From NCBI RefSeq assembly GCF_040802235.1, contig NC_133167.1:10780501-10844500 (forward strand): a DNA stretch of 64,000 nucleotides, in the 5' to 3' direction. The position numbers and the translations under genes are program-made. The number at the start of each line of letters is the position of its first letter. The stretch's first letter is position 1. The notes under the pieces are model-generated. The model did no database searches and was not told the origin of the DNA. It saw nothing but the letters and a program-made list of their open reading frames with translations. Source of the DNA: Manis javanica. Its lineage: Eukaryota; Chordata; Mammalia; Pholidota; Manidae. Below, in pieces: positions 23,227 to 34,369 of the stretch.

Positions 23227-25396
23227 TTATACTCCACAGATGAGTGAAATCATTTGGTATTTTTCTTTCTCTACTTGGCTTATTTCACTGAGCATAATAC
23301 GCTCCAGGTTCATCCATGTTGCTGCAAATGGTAGGATTTGCCCTCTTCTTATGGCTGAGTAGTATTCCATTGTGTATATGTACCACATCTTCTTTATCCA
23401 TTCATCTACTGATGGACATTTAAGTTGCTTCCAATTCTTGGCTATTGTAAATAGTGCTGCGATAAACATAGGGGTGCATCTGTCTTTCTCAAACTTGATT
23501 GCTGCATTCTTAGGGTAAATTCCTAGGAGTGGAATTCCTGGGTCAAATGGTAGGTCTGTTTTGAGCATTTTGATGAACCTCCATACTGCTTTCCACAATG
23601 GTTGAACTAATTTACATTCCCACCAGCAGTGTAGGAGGGTTCCCCTTTCTCCACAGCCTCACCAACATTTGTTGTTGTTTGTCTTTTGGATGGCAGCCAT
23701 CCTTACTGGTGTGAGGTGATACCTCATTGTAGTTCTAATTTGCATTTCTCTGATAATTAGTGATGTGGAGCATCATTTCATGTGTCTGTTGGCCATCTGT
23801 ATTTCTTTTTTGGAGAATTGTCTGTTCAGTTCCTCTGCCCATTTTTTAATTGGATTATTTGATTTTTGTTTGTTGAGGCGTGTGAGCTCTTTATATATTC
23901 TGGACTTCAAGCCTTTATCGGATCTGTCATTTTCAAATATATTCTCCCATACTGTAGGGTTCCTTTTTGTTCTATTGATGGTGTCTTTCGCTGTACAGAA
24001 GCTTTTCAGCTTAATATAGTCCCACTTGTTCATTTTTGCTGTTGTTTTCCTTGCCCGGGGAGGTATGTTCAAGAAGAGGTCACTCATGTTTATGTCTAAG
24101 AGGTTTTTGCCTATGTTTTTTTCCACGAGTTTAATGGTTTCATGACTTACATTCAGGTCTTTGATCCATTTTGAATTTACTTTTGGATATGGGGTTAGAC
24201 AATGGTCCAGTTTCATTCTCCTACATGTAGCTGTCCAGTTTTGCCAGCACCATCTGTTAAAGAGACTGTCATTTCTCCATTGTATGTTCATGGCTCCTTT
24301 ATCAAATATTAATTGACCATATGTGTTTGGGTTAATGTCTGGAGTCTCCACTGGTCTGTGGCTCTGTTCTTGTGCCAGTACCAAATTGTCTTAATTACTA
24401 TGGCTTTATAGTAGAGCTTGCAGTTGGGGAGTGAGATCCCCCCTACTTTATTCTTCTTTCTCAGGATTGCTTTGGCTATTTGGGGACTTTGGTGTTTCCA
24501 TATGAATTTTTGAATTATTTGTTCCAGTTCATTGAAGAATGTTGCTGGTAATTTGATAGGGATTGCATCAAATCTGTATATTGCTTTGGGCAGGATGGCC
24601 ATTTTGACGATATTAATTCTTCCTAGCCATGAGCATGGGATGAGTTTCCATTTGTTAGTGTCCCCTTTAATTTCTCTTAAGAGTGACTTGTAGTTTTCAG
24701 AGTATAGGTCATTCACTTCTTTGGTTAGATTTATTCCTAGGTATTTTATTCTTTTTGATGCAATTGTGAATAGAATTGTTTTCCTGATTTCTCTTTCTAT
24801 TGATTCATTGTTAGTGTATAGGAAAGCTACAGTTTTCTTTGTGTTAATTTTGTATCCTGCAACTTTGCTGTATTCGATATCAGCTCTAGTAGTTTTGGGG
24901 TGGAGTCTTTAGGGTTTTTTATGTACAATATCATGTCATCTGCAAATAGTGATAGTTTAACTTCTTCTTTACCAATCTGGATTCCTTGTATTTCTTTGTT
25001 TTGTCTGATTGCTGTGGCTAGGACCTCCAGTACTATGTTAAATAGCAGTGGGGAGAGTGGGCATCCCTGTCTAGTTCCCGATCTCAGAGGAAAAGCTTTC
25101 AGCTTCTTGCTGTTCAGTATAATGTTGGCTGTGGGTTTATGATATATGGCCTCTATTATGTTGAGGTACTTGCCCTCTATTCCCATTTTGCTGAGAGTTT
25201 TTATCATGAATGGATGTTGAATTTTGTCAAATGCTTTTTCAGCATCTATGGAGATGATCATGTGGTTTTTGTCTTTCTTTTTGTTGATGTGGTGGATGAT
25301 GTTGATGGATTTTCGAATGTTGTACCATCCTTGCATCCCTGGGATGAATCCCACTTGGTCATGGTGTATGATCCTTTTGATATACTTTTGACTTCG

Positions 25397-25411
25397 GTTT
25401 GCTAATATTTT
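25397..25411. repeat. left target-site duplication of retrocopy C (15 bp)
   Basis: GTTTGCTAATATTTT is repeated exactly at 26498-26512. Removing the insertion plus one copy restores continuous L1 ORF2 sequence at this point. Confidence 0.93.
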
Positions 25412-26497
25412 TTTTTTTTGAGGAGGCATCTCTCATATGTATTGATCAAATGGTTGTTAAGAACAATAAAATTCTGTATAGGGGAGTCAATGCTCAATGC
25501 ACAGTCATTAACCCACTCCAAGCCTAATTCTCATCAGTCTCCAATCTCCTGAAGCATAACGAACAGTTCTTACATGGTGAAGAAATTCTTACATAGTGAG
25601 TAAGTTCTTACATGGTGAACAGTACAAGGGCAGTCATCACAGAAACTTTCGGTTTTGATCACGCATTATGAACTATAAACAGTCAGGTCAAATATGAATA
25701 TTCATTTGATTTTTATACTTGATTTATATGTGGATCCCACATTTCTCCCTTTATTATTATTATTATTTTTATTTTTAATAAAATGCTGAAGTGGTAGGTA
25801 GATGCAAGATAAAGGTAGAAAACATAGTTTAGTGTTGTAAGAGAGCAATTGTAGATGATCAGGTGTGTGCCTATAGACTATGTGGTAATCCAAGCTAGAC
25901 AAGGGCAATAAAACATCCACGGATGCAGAAGATTTCTCTCAAAACGGGGGGGTGAGGTTCTAAGCTTCACCACTGTTGATCCCCAATTTCTCACCTGATG
26001 GCCCCCCTGTGAGTGTGCCTGTCTTAGGTTGTTCCTCCCTTGAGGAATCTTACCTGTCTCTGGCTAACTAGTCATCTTCTGGGGCCATACAGGGAAATGT
26101 AAAGTTGGTAAGTGAGAGAGAAGCCATGTTGTTTGAAAAGGTTAGCTTTTTACTTCTTTGCAGATTTATGCCCTGTGGCTTCTATGCCCAGCATTTGTCT
26201 TGAGGTATCTTTACCACTTGGAGGAATTATGATACTTGGTGAATTCGATATGAGGCACAAATTCTATTTAAGGGTTGTAATTATGAAGGAAGAAGAAATG
26301 CTATAGAGGTAGCAGATGGAGGAAAACATGGGAGGATTGATTATTTCTTTGACATATCTTCTTGTAGAGTAACTTAAGCATGTATAGGTTTTAAACTAAT
26401 TAAATTGCACACACACACACATTAACATAATAGGAATGCAGTTACATAACCAAAGCAAATCTGTAATTACCAGCCATCTCCTGTGATGCCAAGAACA
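25412..26497 (-). mobile_element. ERV env-LTR retrocopy C, nested in L1 ORF2
   Basis: Minus-strand copy about 1.08 kb long with an A-tail (T run to 25419). It carries the same U3-R LTR (25741-25420, starting TGTGGGATCC), polypurine tract (25742-25752) and env-proximal non-coding part as copy B, plus only the last stretch of env TM (about 26497-26400), so it is more 5'-truncated. The 15-bp TSD and the target site (reverse strand, AAT|AAAATATT) fit L1 endonuclease cutting near TTTT/A. It shows a visible but modest number of differences from copy B. It inserted after the L1, because it splits ORF2. Confidence 0.93.
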
Positions 26498-26512
26498 GTT
26501 TGCTAATATTTT
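26498..26512. repeat. right target-site duplication of retrocopy C
   Basis: Exact 15-bp copy of 25397-25411, after which the L1 ORF2 sequence resumes. Confidence 0.93.
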
Positions 26513-28325
26513 ATTAAGTATTTTTGCATCTATGTTCATCAGGGATATTGGTCTGTAATTTTCTTTTTTGGTGGGTTCTTTGCCTGGTTTTGGTATTAGG
26601 GTTATGTTGGCTTCATAGAATGAGTTTGGGAGTATTCCCTCCTCTTCTATTTTTTGGAAAACTTTAAGGAGAATGGGTATTATGTCTTCTCTGTATGTCT
26701 GATAAAATTCCGAGGTAAATCCTTCCTGCCCCTTCTTGGGTAGTTTTTTGATTACCGTTTCAATTTCTTTGCCTGTAATTGGTTTGTTTAACTTTTGTGT
26801 TTCTTCCTTGGTCAGTCTTGGAAGGTTGTATTTTTCTAGGAAGTTGTCCATTTCTTCTAGGTTTCCCAGCTTGTTAGCATATAGGTTTTCATAGTAGTCT
26901 TTGATAATTGTTTGTATTTCTGTGGAGTCTGTCGTGATTTTTCCATTCTCATTTCTGATTATGTTGATTTGTGTTGATTCTCTTTTTCTCTTAATAAGTT
27001 TGGCTAGAGGCTTATCTATTTTGTTTATTTTCTCAAACAACCAGCTCTTGGTTTCATTGATTTTTGCTATTGTTTTATTCTTCTCAATTTTGTTTATTTT
27101 TTCTCTGATCTTTATTATGTCCCCCCTTCTGCTGACTTTAGGCCTCATTTGTTCTTCTTTTTCCAGTTTCGATAATTGTGATGTTAGACTATTCATTTGG
27201 GATTGTTCTTCTTTCTTCAAGTGTGCCTGGATCGTTATATACTTTCCTCTTAAGACTGCTTTCACTGCGTCCCACAGAAGTTGGGGCTTTGTGTTGTTGT
27301 TGTCATTTGTTTCTATATATTCCTTGATCTCTATTTTGATTTGTTCATTGATCCATTGATTATTTAGAAGCATGTTGTTAAGCCTCCATGTGGTTGTGAG
27401 CCTTTTTGTTTTCTTTGTAGAATTTATTTCTACTTTTATACCTTTGTGGTCTGAAAAATTGGTTGGTAGAATTTCAATATTTTGGAATTTACTGAGGCTC
27501 TTTTTGTGAGCTAGTATGTGGTCTATTCTGGAGAATGTTCCATGTGCACTTGAGAAGAATGTATATCCTGTTGCTTTTGGATGTAGAGTTCTATAGATGT
27601 CTATTAGGTCCATCTGTTCTAGTGTGTTGTTCAGTGCTTGTATGTCCTTACTTATTTTCTGCCCGGTGGATCTATCCTTTGGGGTGAGTGGTGTGTTGAA
27701 GTCTCCTAAAATGAATGCATTGCATTCTATTTCCCCCTTTAGTTCTGTTAGTATTTGTTTCACATATGCTGGTGCTCCTGTGTTGGGTGTATATATATTT
27801 AAAATGGTTATATCCTCTTGTTGGACTGAGCCCTTTATCATCATGTAGTGTCCTTCTTTATCTCTTGTTACTTTCTTTGTTTTGAAGTCTATTTTGTCTG
27901 ATATTAGTACTGCAACCCCTGCTTTCTTCTCACTGTTGTTTGCCTGAAACATGTTTTTCCATCCCTTGACTTTTAGTCTGTTCATGTCTTTGGGTTTGAG
28001 GTGATTTCCTTGTTAGCAGCATATAGATGGGTCTTGCTTTTTTATCCATTGTATTACTCTGTGTCTTTTGATTGGTGCATTCAGCCCATTTACATTTAGG
28101 GGACTATTGAAAGATATGTACTTATTGCCATTGCAGGCTTTAAATTCGTGGTTACCAAGGTTCAAGGTTAGCCTCTTTAGTATCTTACTGCCTGACTTAG
28201 CTCGCTTATTGAGCTGTTATATACACTGTCTGGAGATTCTTTTCTTCTCTCCCTTCTTATTCCTCCTCCTCCATTCTTCATATGTTGGGTGTTTTGTTCT
28301 GTGCTCTTTCTAGGAGTGCTCCCAT

Positions 28326-29180
28326 CTAGAGCAGTCCCTGTAAGATGCCCTGTAGAGGTGGTTTGTGGGAAGCAAATTCCCTCAGCTGTTGCTTGTCTGG
28401 GAATTGTTTAATCCTGCCATCATATTTAAATGATAGTCGTGCTGGATACAGTATCCTTGGTTCAAGGACCTTCTGTTTTATTGCATTAAATATATCATGC
28501 CATTCTCTTCTGGCCTGTAGGGTTTCTGTCGAGAAGTCTGATGTTAGCCTGATGGGTTTTCCTTTATAGGTGACCTTTTTCTCTCTAGCTGCCTTTAAAA
28601 CTCTTTTCTTGTCCTTGATCCTTGCCATTTTAATTATTATGTGTCTTGGTGTTGTCCTCCTTGGATCCTTTCTGTTTGGGGTTCTGTGTATTTCCGTGGT
28701 CTGTTTGATTATTTCCTCCCCCAGTTTGGGGAATTTTTCAGCAATTATTTCTTCCACGATACTTTCCATCCCTTTTCCTCTCTCTTCTTCTTCTGGTACC
28801 CCTATAATACAGACATTGTTCCTTTTGGATTGGTCACACAGTTCTCTTAATATTGTTTCATTCCTGGAGATCCTTTTATCTCTCTGTATGTCAGCTTCTA
28901 TGCGTTCCTTTTCTCTGGTTTCAATTCCATCAATGACCTCTTGCATCTTATCCATTCTGCTTATAAATCCTTCCAGAGTTTGTTTCATTTCTGTAATCTC
29001 CTTTCTGACATCTGTGATCTCCCTCCGGATTTCATCCCATTTCTCTTGCGTATTTCTCTGCATCTCTGTCAGCATTTTTATGATTTTTATTTTGAATTCT
29101 TTGTCAGGAAGACTGGTTAGGCCTGTCTCCTTCTCTGGTGTCTCTGTGATCTTGGTTTGCCTGTAATTTTGTCTTTTCAT
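28326..29180 (-). CDS. ORF1: L1 ORF1 protein (RNA-binding chaperone), apparently intact
   Basis: The L1 ORF1 protein forms trimers, coats L1 RNA and acts as a nucleic-acid chaperone during retrotransposition. Starting at the MKRQNYRQTK methionine it is 284 residues with no internal stop. The frame is open upstream to 29276, but that extension does not look like ORF1p. An acidic/basic N-terminus leads to a long heptad coiled coil (about residues 25-110). Then comes the RRM-like core with NNVCIIGVPEEE (about 120-135), then the C-terminal domain with the basic RKDPRRTTPRHI stretch and an ARREWHDIF segment, ending GILQGLL. This is somewhat shorter than human ORF1p (338 aa). It precedes ORF2 by 194 bp in the same L1. 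It is functional only in principle, since the linked ORF2 is broken. Confidence 0.88.
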   Translation of the reverse strand: MKRQNYRQTKITETPEKETGLTSLPDKEFKIKIIKMLTEMQRNTQEKWDEIRREITDVRKEITEMKQTLEGFISRMDKMQEVIDGIETREKERIEADIQRDKRISRNETILRELCDQSKRNNVCIIGVPEEEERGKGMESIVEEIIAEKFPKLGEEIIKQTTEIHRTPNRKDPRRTTPRHIIIKMARIKDKKRVLKAAREKKVTYKGKPIRLTSDFSTETLQARREWHDIFNAIKQKVLEPRILYPARLSFKYDGRIKQFPDKQQLREFASHKPPLQGILQGLL

Positions 29181-30298
29181 GGTGGTAGGAATAGTTTTCA
29201 GAGCTGGTACGAGTGACAGCTGGAAGAACTTCCCTTGTTGTTGGTTTGTGGCCTTCCTCTCCTGGGAGAACAGCAACCTCTAGTGGCTTTTGCTGGGCAG
29301 CTGTGCGCAGACATGGCTTCTGCTTCCTGCCCGGCTGCTATGGAGTTTATCTCCACTGTTGCTGTGGTCGTGGCCTGGCTGTGGTGGCTGCTCCAAAGTG
29401 GTGGAGTTGTGTTGGAGGGGGAGTGGCCGGGAGGCTCTTTATCTCCGTGAGGGGCCTCCGTGCTCCCTGCAGCCCAGGGGGTTAGAGTGCCCAGAGATCC
29501 CCGGATTCCCTACCTCTGGACTAAGTGTCCCGCCCTGCCCCTTTAAGACTTCCAAAAAGTACCCACCAAAATGAAACGAGCACAAAAAAAAAAAATGGCC
29601 GCTCATTTTACTTTATTCTCAGGAACCCACTCACCAGTCTTGCTTCCCTGTTTCCCTAGTATTGGGGTCCCTGTCCCTTTAAGACTTCCAAAAAGCGCTC
29701 ACCAAAACAAAGCAACAACAACAACAACAAAAAAATGGCCGCTCGCTTTTCTTTTGTTCTCTGGTGTCGGCCTCCGATACTCACTCGCCGGTCTTGCTGC
29801 CCTGTTTCCCTAGTATTGGGGCCCCTGTCCCTTTAAGACTTCCAAAAAGCACTCGCCACAACAAAACAACAACAAAAAAGATGGCCACTTGCTTTTCTTT
29901 GTCCTGAGGTGCCGGCCTCAGGGACCCGCTCACCAGTCTTACTGTCCTGTTTCCCTAGTTTCCAGCACCCCACGCACTGTGTGTCTGTGCTCCGGTGAGG
30001 ATGGCTGGGGCTGGGTGCTCAGCAGTCCTGGGCTCCCTCCCGCTCCCTGCTGATTCCTCTCCTCCCGCCAGGGGCCGGGGGGAGTGGTGCTCAGGTCCCG
30101 CTGGGCCGGGGCTTGTATCTTACCCCCTTTGCGAGGTGCTGGGTTCTCGCAGGTGTGGATGTGGTCTGGATGTTGTCCTGTGTCCTCTGATCTTTATTCT
30201 AGGAAGAGTTGTCTTTGTTATATTTTCATAGATATATGTGATTTTGGGAGGAGATTTCCACTGCTCTACTCACGCTACCATCTTGGCTCCGCAGGTCC
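29181..30298 (-). promoter_or_regulatory. L1 5' UTR / internal promoter with CpG-rich monomers
   Basis: GC- and CpG-richer than the surroundings. Its 5' end carries CCAAGATGG (YY1-type), as in other mammalian L1s. Three tandem units occupy its middle (29541-29965). It would drive sense L1 transcription toward lower coordinates. Monomer-borne YY1-like ATGGCCGC sites lie in the antisense orientation (29595, 29735 and, degenerate, 29881). Confidence 0.75.
29541..29965 (-). repeat. tandem monomers in the L1 5' UTR (about 136-154 bp period)
   Basis: CTTTAAGACTTCCAAAAAG recurs at 29541, 29677 and 29831. Each copy is followed by a CACCA-rich stretch, an A-rich tract with ATGGCC, then CTCACCAGTCTTGCT-like and CCTGTTTCCCTAGT segments. 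There are two complete units and one nearly complete unit. Confidence 0.9.
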
Positions 30299-30311
30299 TA
30301 ATATTTTTCTT
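30299..30311. repeat. right target-site duplication of the L1 + copy B block
   Basis: TAATATTTTTCTT, identical to 21032-21044. Confidence 0.8.
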
Positions 30312-33020
30312 ATTGACTGCAAATCATATTAGGAACTTAGGAATAAATAGCAAATGTGGCATTCTCTATTATACTCTTTGTGTTCAGTTTCTATCAACCT
30401 TTTCATCCTAGGATACATTTCTTTTGTTGACACCTATAAATATTTTGTCTAATAATTTATCACAATGCCTTTTGAATAGCAGAGTTCAGGGGAAAATGCT
30501 TTTTGGGGGGAAACTTGAATGCAGTCTTTTGCAAAATGTGTTTCACAGGATGTTAGACTTGTGAATATGCAATAAAGCCTCCATATTTTCTGATTATAAG
30601 TTTAGGAAAACACATGGTAAAACAAAATACAAAGGTTGTAATGTCAGGAAGGAGGTATTTCCTAAATGTCGTCGGCCACAGAACCTTCTTCCTTATTGAG
30701 TGTGTTTGGATCTGCGGGTCTCTGGCATGCCCAGGACTGGCTCCGTAAGTGTGCACAAACTTGGTGGCACCAAGCGCCCTCTATTAGTGCAAGCTTTTCA
30801 CTCTGTGTGTTGTAGGTGCCCCCAAATATTGTATGCCTCGGAGCCATTGTCGTGACCTATTAATTGCAGTATTTTATAAATAAGACAAACATATTTGTGC
30901 TTCTCCCATGTGCCCTTCATTATTGAAAGCAATCACACAAGCACAGGGGCCTCTGACTGTCTAAGGCTGCCTTCTTTGAAGCTTGTTAAAAGGAGCCGTT
31001 CCTCACATTTTAAAGACGACGGATGGCGCTTCCTTGTAATCCTATCCCAGTTGTGCTTTAAACCATTGAGCCTCAAGTTCACATTGTTACTGAAATGCAT
31101 CAGTAAAGATGTAATTGATCAGTAAGTTATCTGATTTCAAAACCTATCTTGTCTACTTATAGTCTAAGGGAAAAAGATATTATTTCCATTTATTCATCCT
31201 CATTAGAGCTTTGCATGTTGTGTAAGCACGTAGAGCCACCAGACACTGAGTTCTAGTTTCAGGGTTGTGCTTGGTAACTGTTAGGCGACAATGACTCACT
31301 GGTGAGGGGTGCATATCTGGGGCTGTTGCACTACTTTCAGTGGATCACATATTCTGATTCAGTAAGGTCAGCAATGCCAGATTTTAACATAGGAACATTT
31401 TCAGTAAGACAAAGGTGGTGATTCATCTTGGCTCACACCTCCGACACGCGGGCATAGGATACATGCTTAATGATGGTTCTGGGCGGTCAAGTCTAGTTTC
31501 TGCCTGAACTTACTGACTCTTTTACCATCGATATTCATTGGCTGCCACTGATGTCAGTGGGCTCATGTTAAGTTAAAACTTAAAGGTTACTTAAAGGAAG
31601 CATCCTTTTATGGACGATTGAAAGTAAATGCCTGAGCTCTGTGAATGGACATTCTACCAACTGCTGATCTCTTGAAAGTATAAGAAACTAGAATTTTAGA
31701 GATTTGAGTCCTTCCTGCTCCTATCCTACATACTTACACAATGTTGGAAGGGGGAGATCTGTGTTCTTAAAGCCAGCTTTCTGTTGTGTTTGTGTTTTAA
31801 TGCTCAAAGGCAGGAATGTAAAACAGGTTGTTGGTATGGGGCCACCCAGTTTTCTAAGCCTGGGTATCAATAGTGATGCTGACAGGTATTTATGGGTGGC
31901 AGTGATGAGAAATAGGGGATGAAGGGACGGAGCATCTCCAATAATTGTATCCAGTGTGACCCAAGCCTAAGGCCACCCAAGGCCTATTTGAAAAAGCTCT
32001 TTGGATTATTTTAATTGTTAAAGCAGTTGTATCCTATACCATACAGTAAGGAACATACACTTAAGCTAGGCATCATTTTAAAGGTTACATGTATATTTCA
32101 CTTTTCTGTAGATGGAGATGATTAACACAATCATAGCTATTTGAACCATTCAGATCAGTTGCTGCCAACTAAAATAATGTGCATACACTCAGCTCTGTTT
32201 ACATGTCAACTGTGTAATATCTTAAGAGTAACGTCATTGTTTTCCCCTTCTCCAAGTAAAGCATGGTTTTATCTACATAGGGAACATTTTTAAAAAGTGG
32301 ATGTTGAATATAAACAATAGGGAGGGGAGACGCAGCTGTTTAAGATTTACCTTTTAATCTTCTGTTCTTTGGTGGCTTCTATCGTCAAGGGACTTTTCTT
32401 TACCTATTCTAGGGTATGGCTTATGACTGTAAGTCTACTTTATCTGGTCCTTATTTTGACTTTTTCAATAAAGGACGGAAGGACTGAAGGAAAAGTTTGA
32501 TGAAAATATCCCCGAGAGTCCTAGATCTCGCTCTGGGTGCAGCAGGCCAGAGGAGCTACAGTCCTAGACTGAAAAGGTTTCTATGTTATGGGGCCAGTAA
32601 ATGCCAGGCCCTGTGCTTTACCTTTGGGCTCTATTTGTGTGTGTTTGCCACAATCCATTAGTCACACCCAGTTGCTAACGTCTACCACTGTCTAGACTCT
32701 TCAAGAAATGAGAGATTTCATACTTAGTGTTTTTATAGGAGGGCACTCAATAAAGGATAAAAGTGTGCTTTTATGATGGTAATCTCTTCTGCAGACTTGT
32801 TTTCCAGAAGTGAAGATATTTCTGATAGCCAGGTACCTGTTATGTGAAATGTTTTAGTTGATTTAGTTTAGATTTATCAGAATGGCATTTTACTATGTAA
32901 TTTCTCATTACCCTTTGTGAACATGAAGCTTACCCCCACTTCCTTTTATAAAAATAACTTTGTATATTCCAGCAGGCTCTATTTAGATGAGCAGTTTGAC
33001 AACACTTCCACCCGTGCTTT
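30312..33020. other. non-coding stretch, nothing recognised
   Basis: No supported gene or nameable repeat. Short open frames near 30553-30847 and 31704-31922 have no domain. Confidence 0.45.
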
Positions 33021-33024
33021 TTAT

Positions 33025-33245
33025 AGTGTTGTTTATAAATCTGTGCTCAAGAGCATGGATTTTGAATCCCAGTTGCTTCATTTACTAGCCTTGAGATCCT
33101 GAGGAATTTACTCATCCTTTCTGAACCTCAGTTTCTTCATCTTTAAAGCAGGAATACAGTCCCAGGATGGTTGTGAGGATTAAGTGAATAATGCCTATTA
33201 AAACCCTTCACATAGTGCCTGACATGGAACAAATGTTGGCTGTAT
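33025..33245 (-). mobile_element. MIR SINE
   Basis: The plus strand reads AGAGCATGGATTTTGAATCC, GCTTCATTTACTAGCCTTGA, TGAACCTCAGTTTCTTCATC, GGTTGTGAGGATTAAGTGAA and CATAGTGCCTGACATGGAAC. This is the nearly complete reverse complement of MIR, well preserved. Confidence 0.9.
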
Positions 33246-33249
33246 TGTT

Positions 33250-34210
33250 GATGGAAACTCTAAATGTGTATGTGTAATGTGTCTGCATATCACACCCCAA
33301 CTTCAGAAGTAGTTTACCCATATATCCAGGGAGGGAAGAGGATACAAGTGTAATTTGAAAACAATTATAGTCAATATTTAAATTTCTTAATTTTCTTTGT
33401 CATGATATTGAATTTGTATCATTGAAAACAGGTTGAGGTTTTTTTACATTTATCAAATGGGGTAACACTTTTAAAAGGTCACCTTCTACTTACTGCCAAA
33501 TGTAAGGGAAACATCACAAAAACTTAAAAGCCCATTTTTCTTTGGCTGAAGTTAATCTTAATCAAGTCTTATGGACTTTAGGAAATGTGTATGACCATAT
33601 ATGATTTTCCTATAGATACTTTTGTATGACAGTGTAAACAGTAATTTATTGGTTGCCAGTTATGTATGAAACACTAAGATAAATCAAGTAGAGTTAGAGA
33701 TAACTCAAGAACCACTCGGTAAAGGATGTTAATCAAATGGAAGTTTATTCTCAGTATCAGAGAAGTAAATTTCATGGCCTATGTGGAGTGTGGTATGCTT
33801 CTGCCATGCCTAATGTAAATTTGCCTTTCAGCTAATGAAGTCTAAAAATCTACTCTTACAAAACTTTAGGGTGCTTTAGAATCGCTGATGCAATCCATTT
33901 TAAGTGATGCATCAACTATTAAAATTATAAGTTCAAGACAAAATGGGAAGCACCTTCATGCCCATTGATAAAACAGTTGTAACTCAGACAGTATTCCTCA
34001 TTTTAGACCTGGGGTGCCATATAAAGAGGGTCATTGTCAGCAGTTTAGTGACATCACTCTTTGAGGTGCTTCTCTCTGCATACACATCAGCAGTACCACA
34101 GAGAGTTTCAGGGGCAAGGACCTTCCCCAAGTCCTTTCAGCTCCTCTCTCTGCCATCCTCCTCCCACTGTGGTTTCTGGTGGCCTCTTGCAACTGGTTAT
34201 GGAATGAATG
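33250..34210. other. non-coding stretch
   Basis: No gene was recognised. TTATTGGTTGCCAGTTATGT near 33646 may be an L2 3' relic. Confidence 0.4.
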
Positions 34211-34214
34211 AATT

Positions 34215-34365
34215 GTTCAGTAGCTGCTTAATTGTCAGCGCCTGTGTCAAGTGTTTTCCAGTCACCATCTCATTTAATCCTCACAACCCAATGAGATAGG
34301 CCCGTTTATCATCATTTTACCAGGACATGCAGCTCAGGTAGGTTGGTCTAGTACCTGAGTACCAG
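34215..34365 (+). mobile_element. MIR SINE fragment
   Basis: CATCTCATTTAATCCTCACA, ACCCAATGAGATAGGCCCG and TTATCATCATTTTACCAGGA match the central MIR in the plus orientation. Confidence 0.8.
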
Positions 34366-34369
34366 TAAG

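Larger units (their letters stand above)
23227..28131 (-). pseudogene. ORF2: L1 ORF2 (endonuclease-reverse transcriptase), disrupted
   Basis: ORF2p nicks target DNA and reverse-transcribes L1 RNA. The likely start ATG (28129-28131) lies 194 bp after ORF1, but its frame stops at 28096-28098, so a one-base shift is inferred. An in-frame TAA follows at 28013-28015. From 27985 the frame is open through the rest of the AP-type endonuclease (GDFN, RIDHIL and SDH motifs are present) into the RT domain, where retrocopy C interrupts it at 26497-25412. RT then resumes with the catalytic FADD at 24946-24935. Further frame changes lie near 24880 and 24340, and TGA stops lie at 23773-23775 and 23659-23661 (within the Cys-rich region, CW-stop-GCG). 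Just after the TAA, the position of the endonuclease catalytic Glu (QETH in the family) reads Gly (QGNH). The C-terminus ends normally at 23227. Confidence 0.93.
22859..30298 (-). mobile_element. full-length LINE-1 (5' UTR, ORF1, ORF2, 3' UTR), interrupted by retrocopy C
   Basis: Minus-strand L1 of about 6.35 kb once the 1.09-kb nested insertion is removed. The 5' end reads GCGGAGCCAAGATGG (plus-strand end near 30294), the classic L1 start with a YY1-type site. Next come a 5' UTR of about 1.1 kb with tandem monomers, ORF1 (29180-28326), a 194-bp spacer, ORF2 (28131-23227, broken) and a 3' UTR with an A-rich AATAAA-like tail at 22859-22892. A TSD of 13 bp (21032-21044 and 30299-30311) encloses the L1 together with retrocopy B. 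It is not currently autonomous, because ORF2 is broken. Confidence 0.93.

Noticed and set aside
26901..27359. 152-codon plus-strand frame, and the 198-codon frame at 28570-29166
   Set aside because: These are antisense shadows of L1 ORF2 and ORF1. The hydrophobic composition is what the complement of A-rich L1 coding sequence gives.
29213..30231. Overlapping plus-strand frames of 70-94 codons over the L1 5' UTR
   Set aside because: They are GC-driven and antisense to the L1 promoter region. No family was recognised, and they span the monomer repeats.
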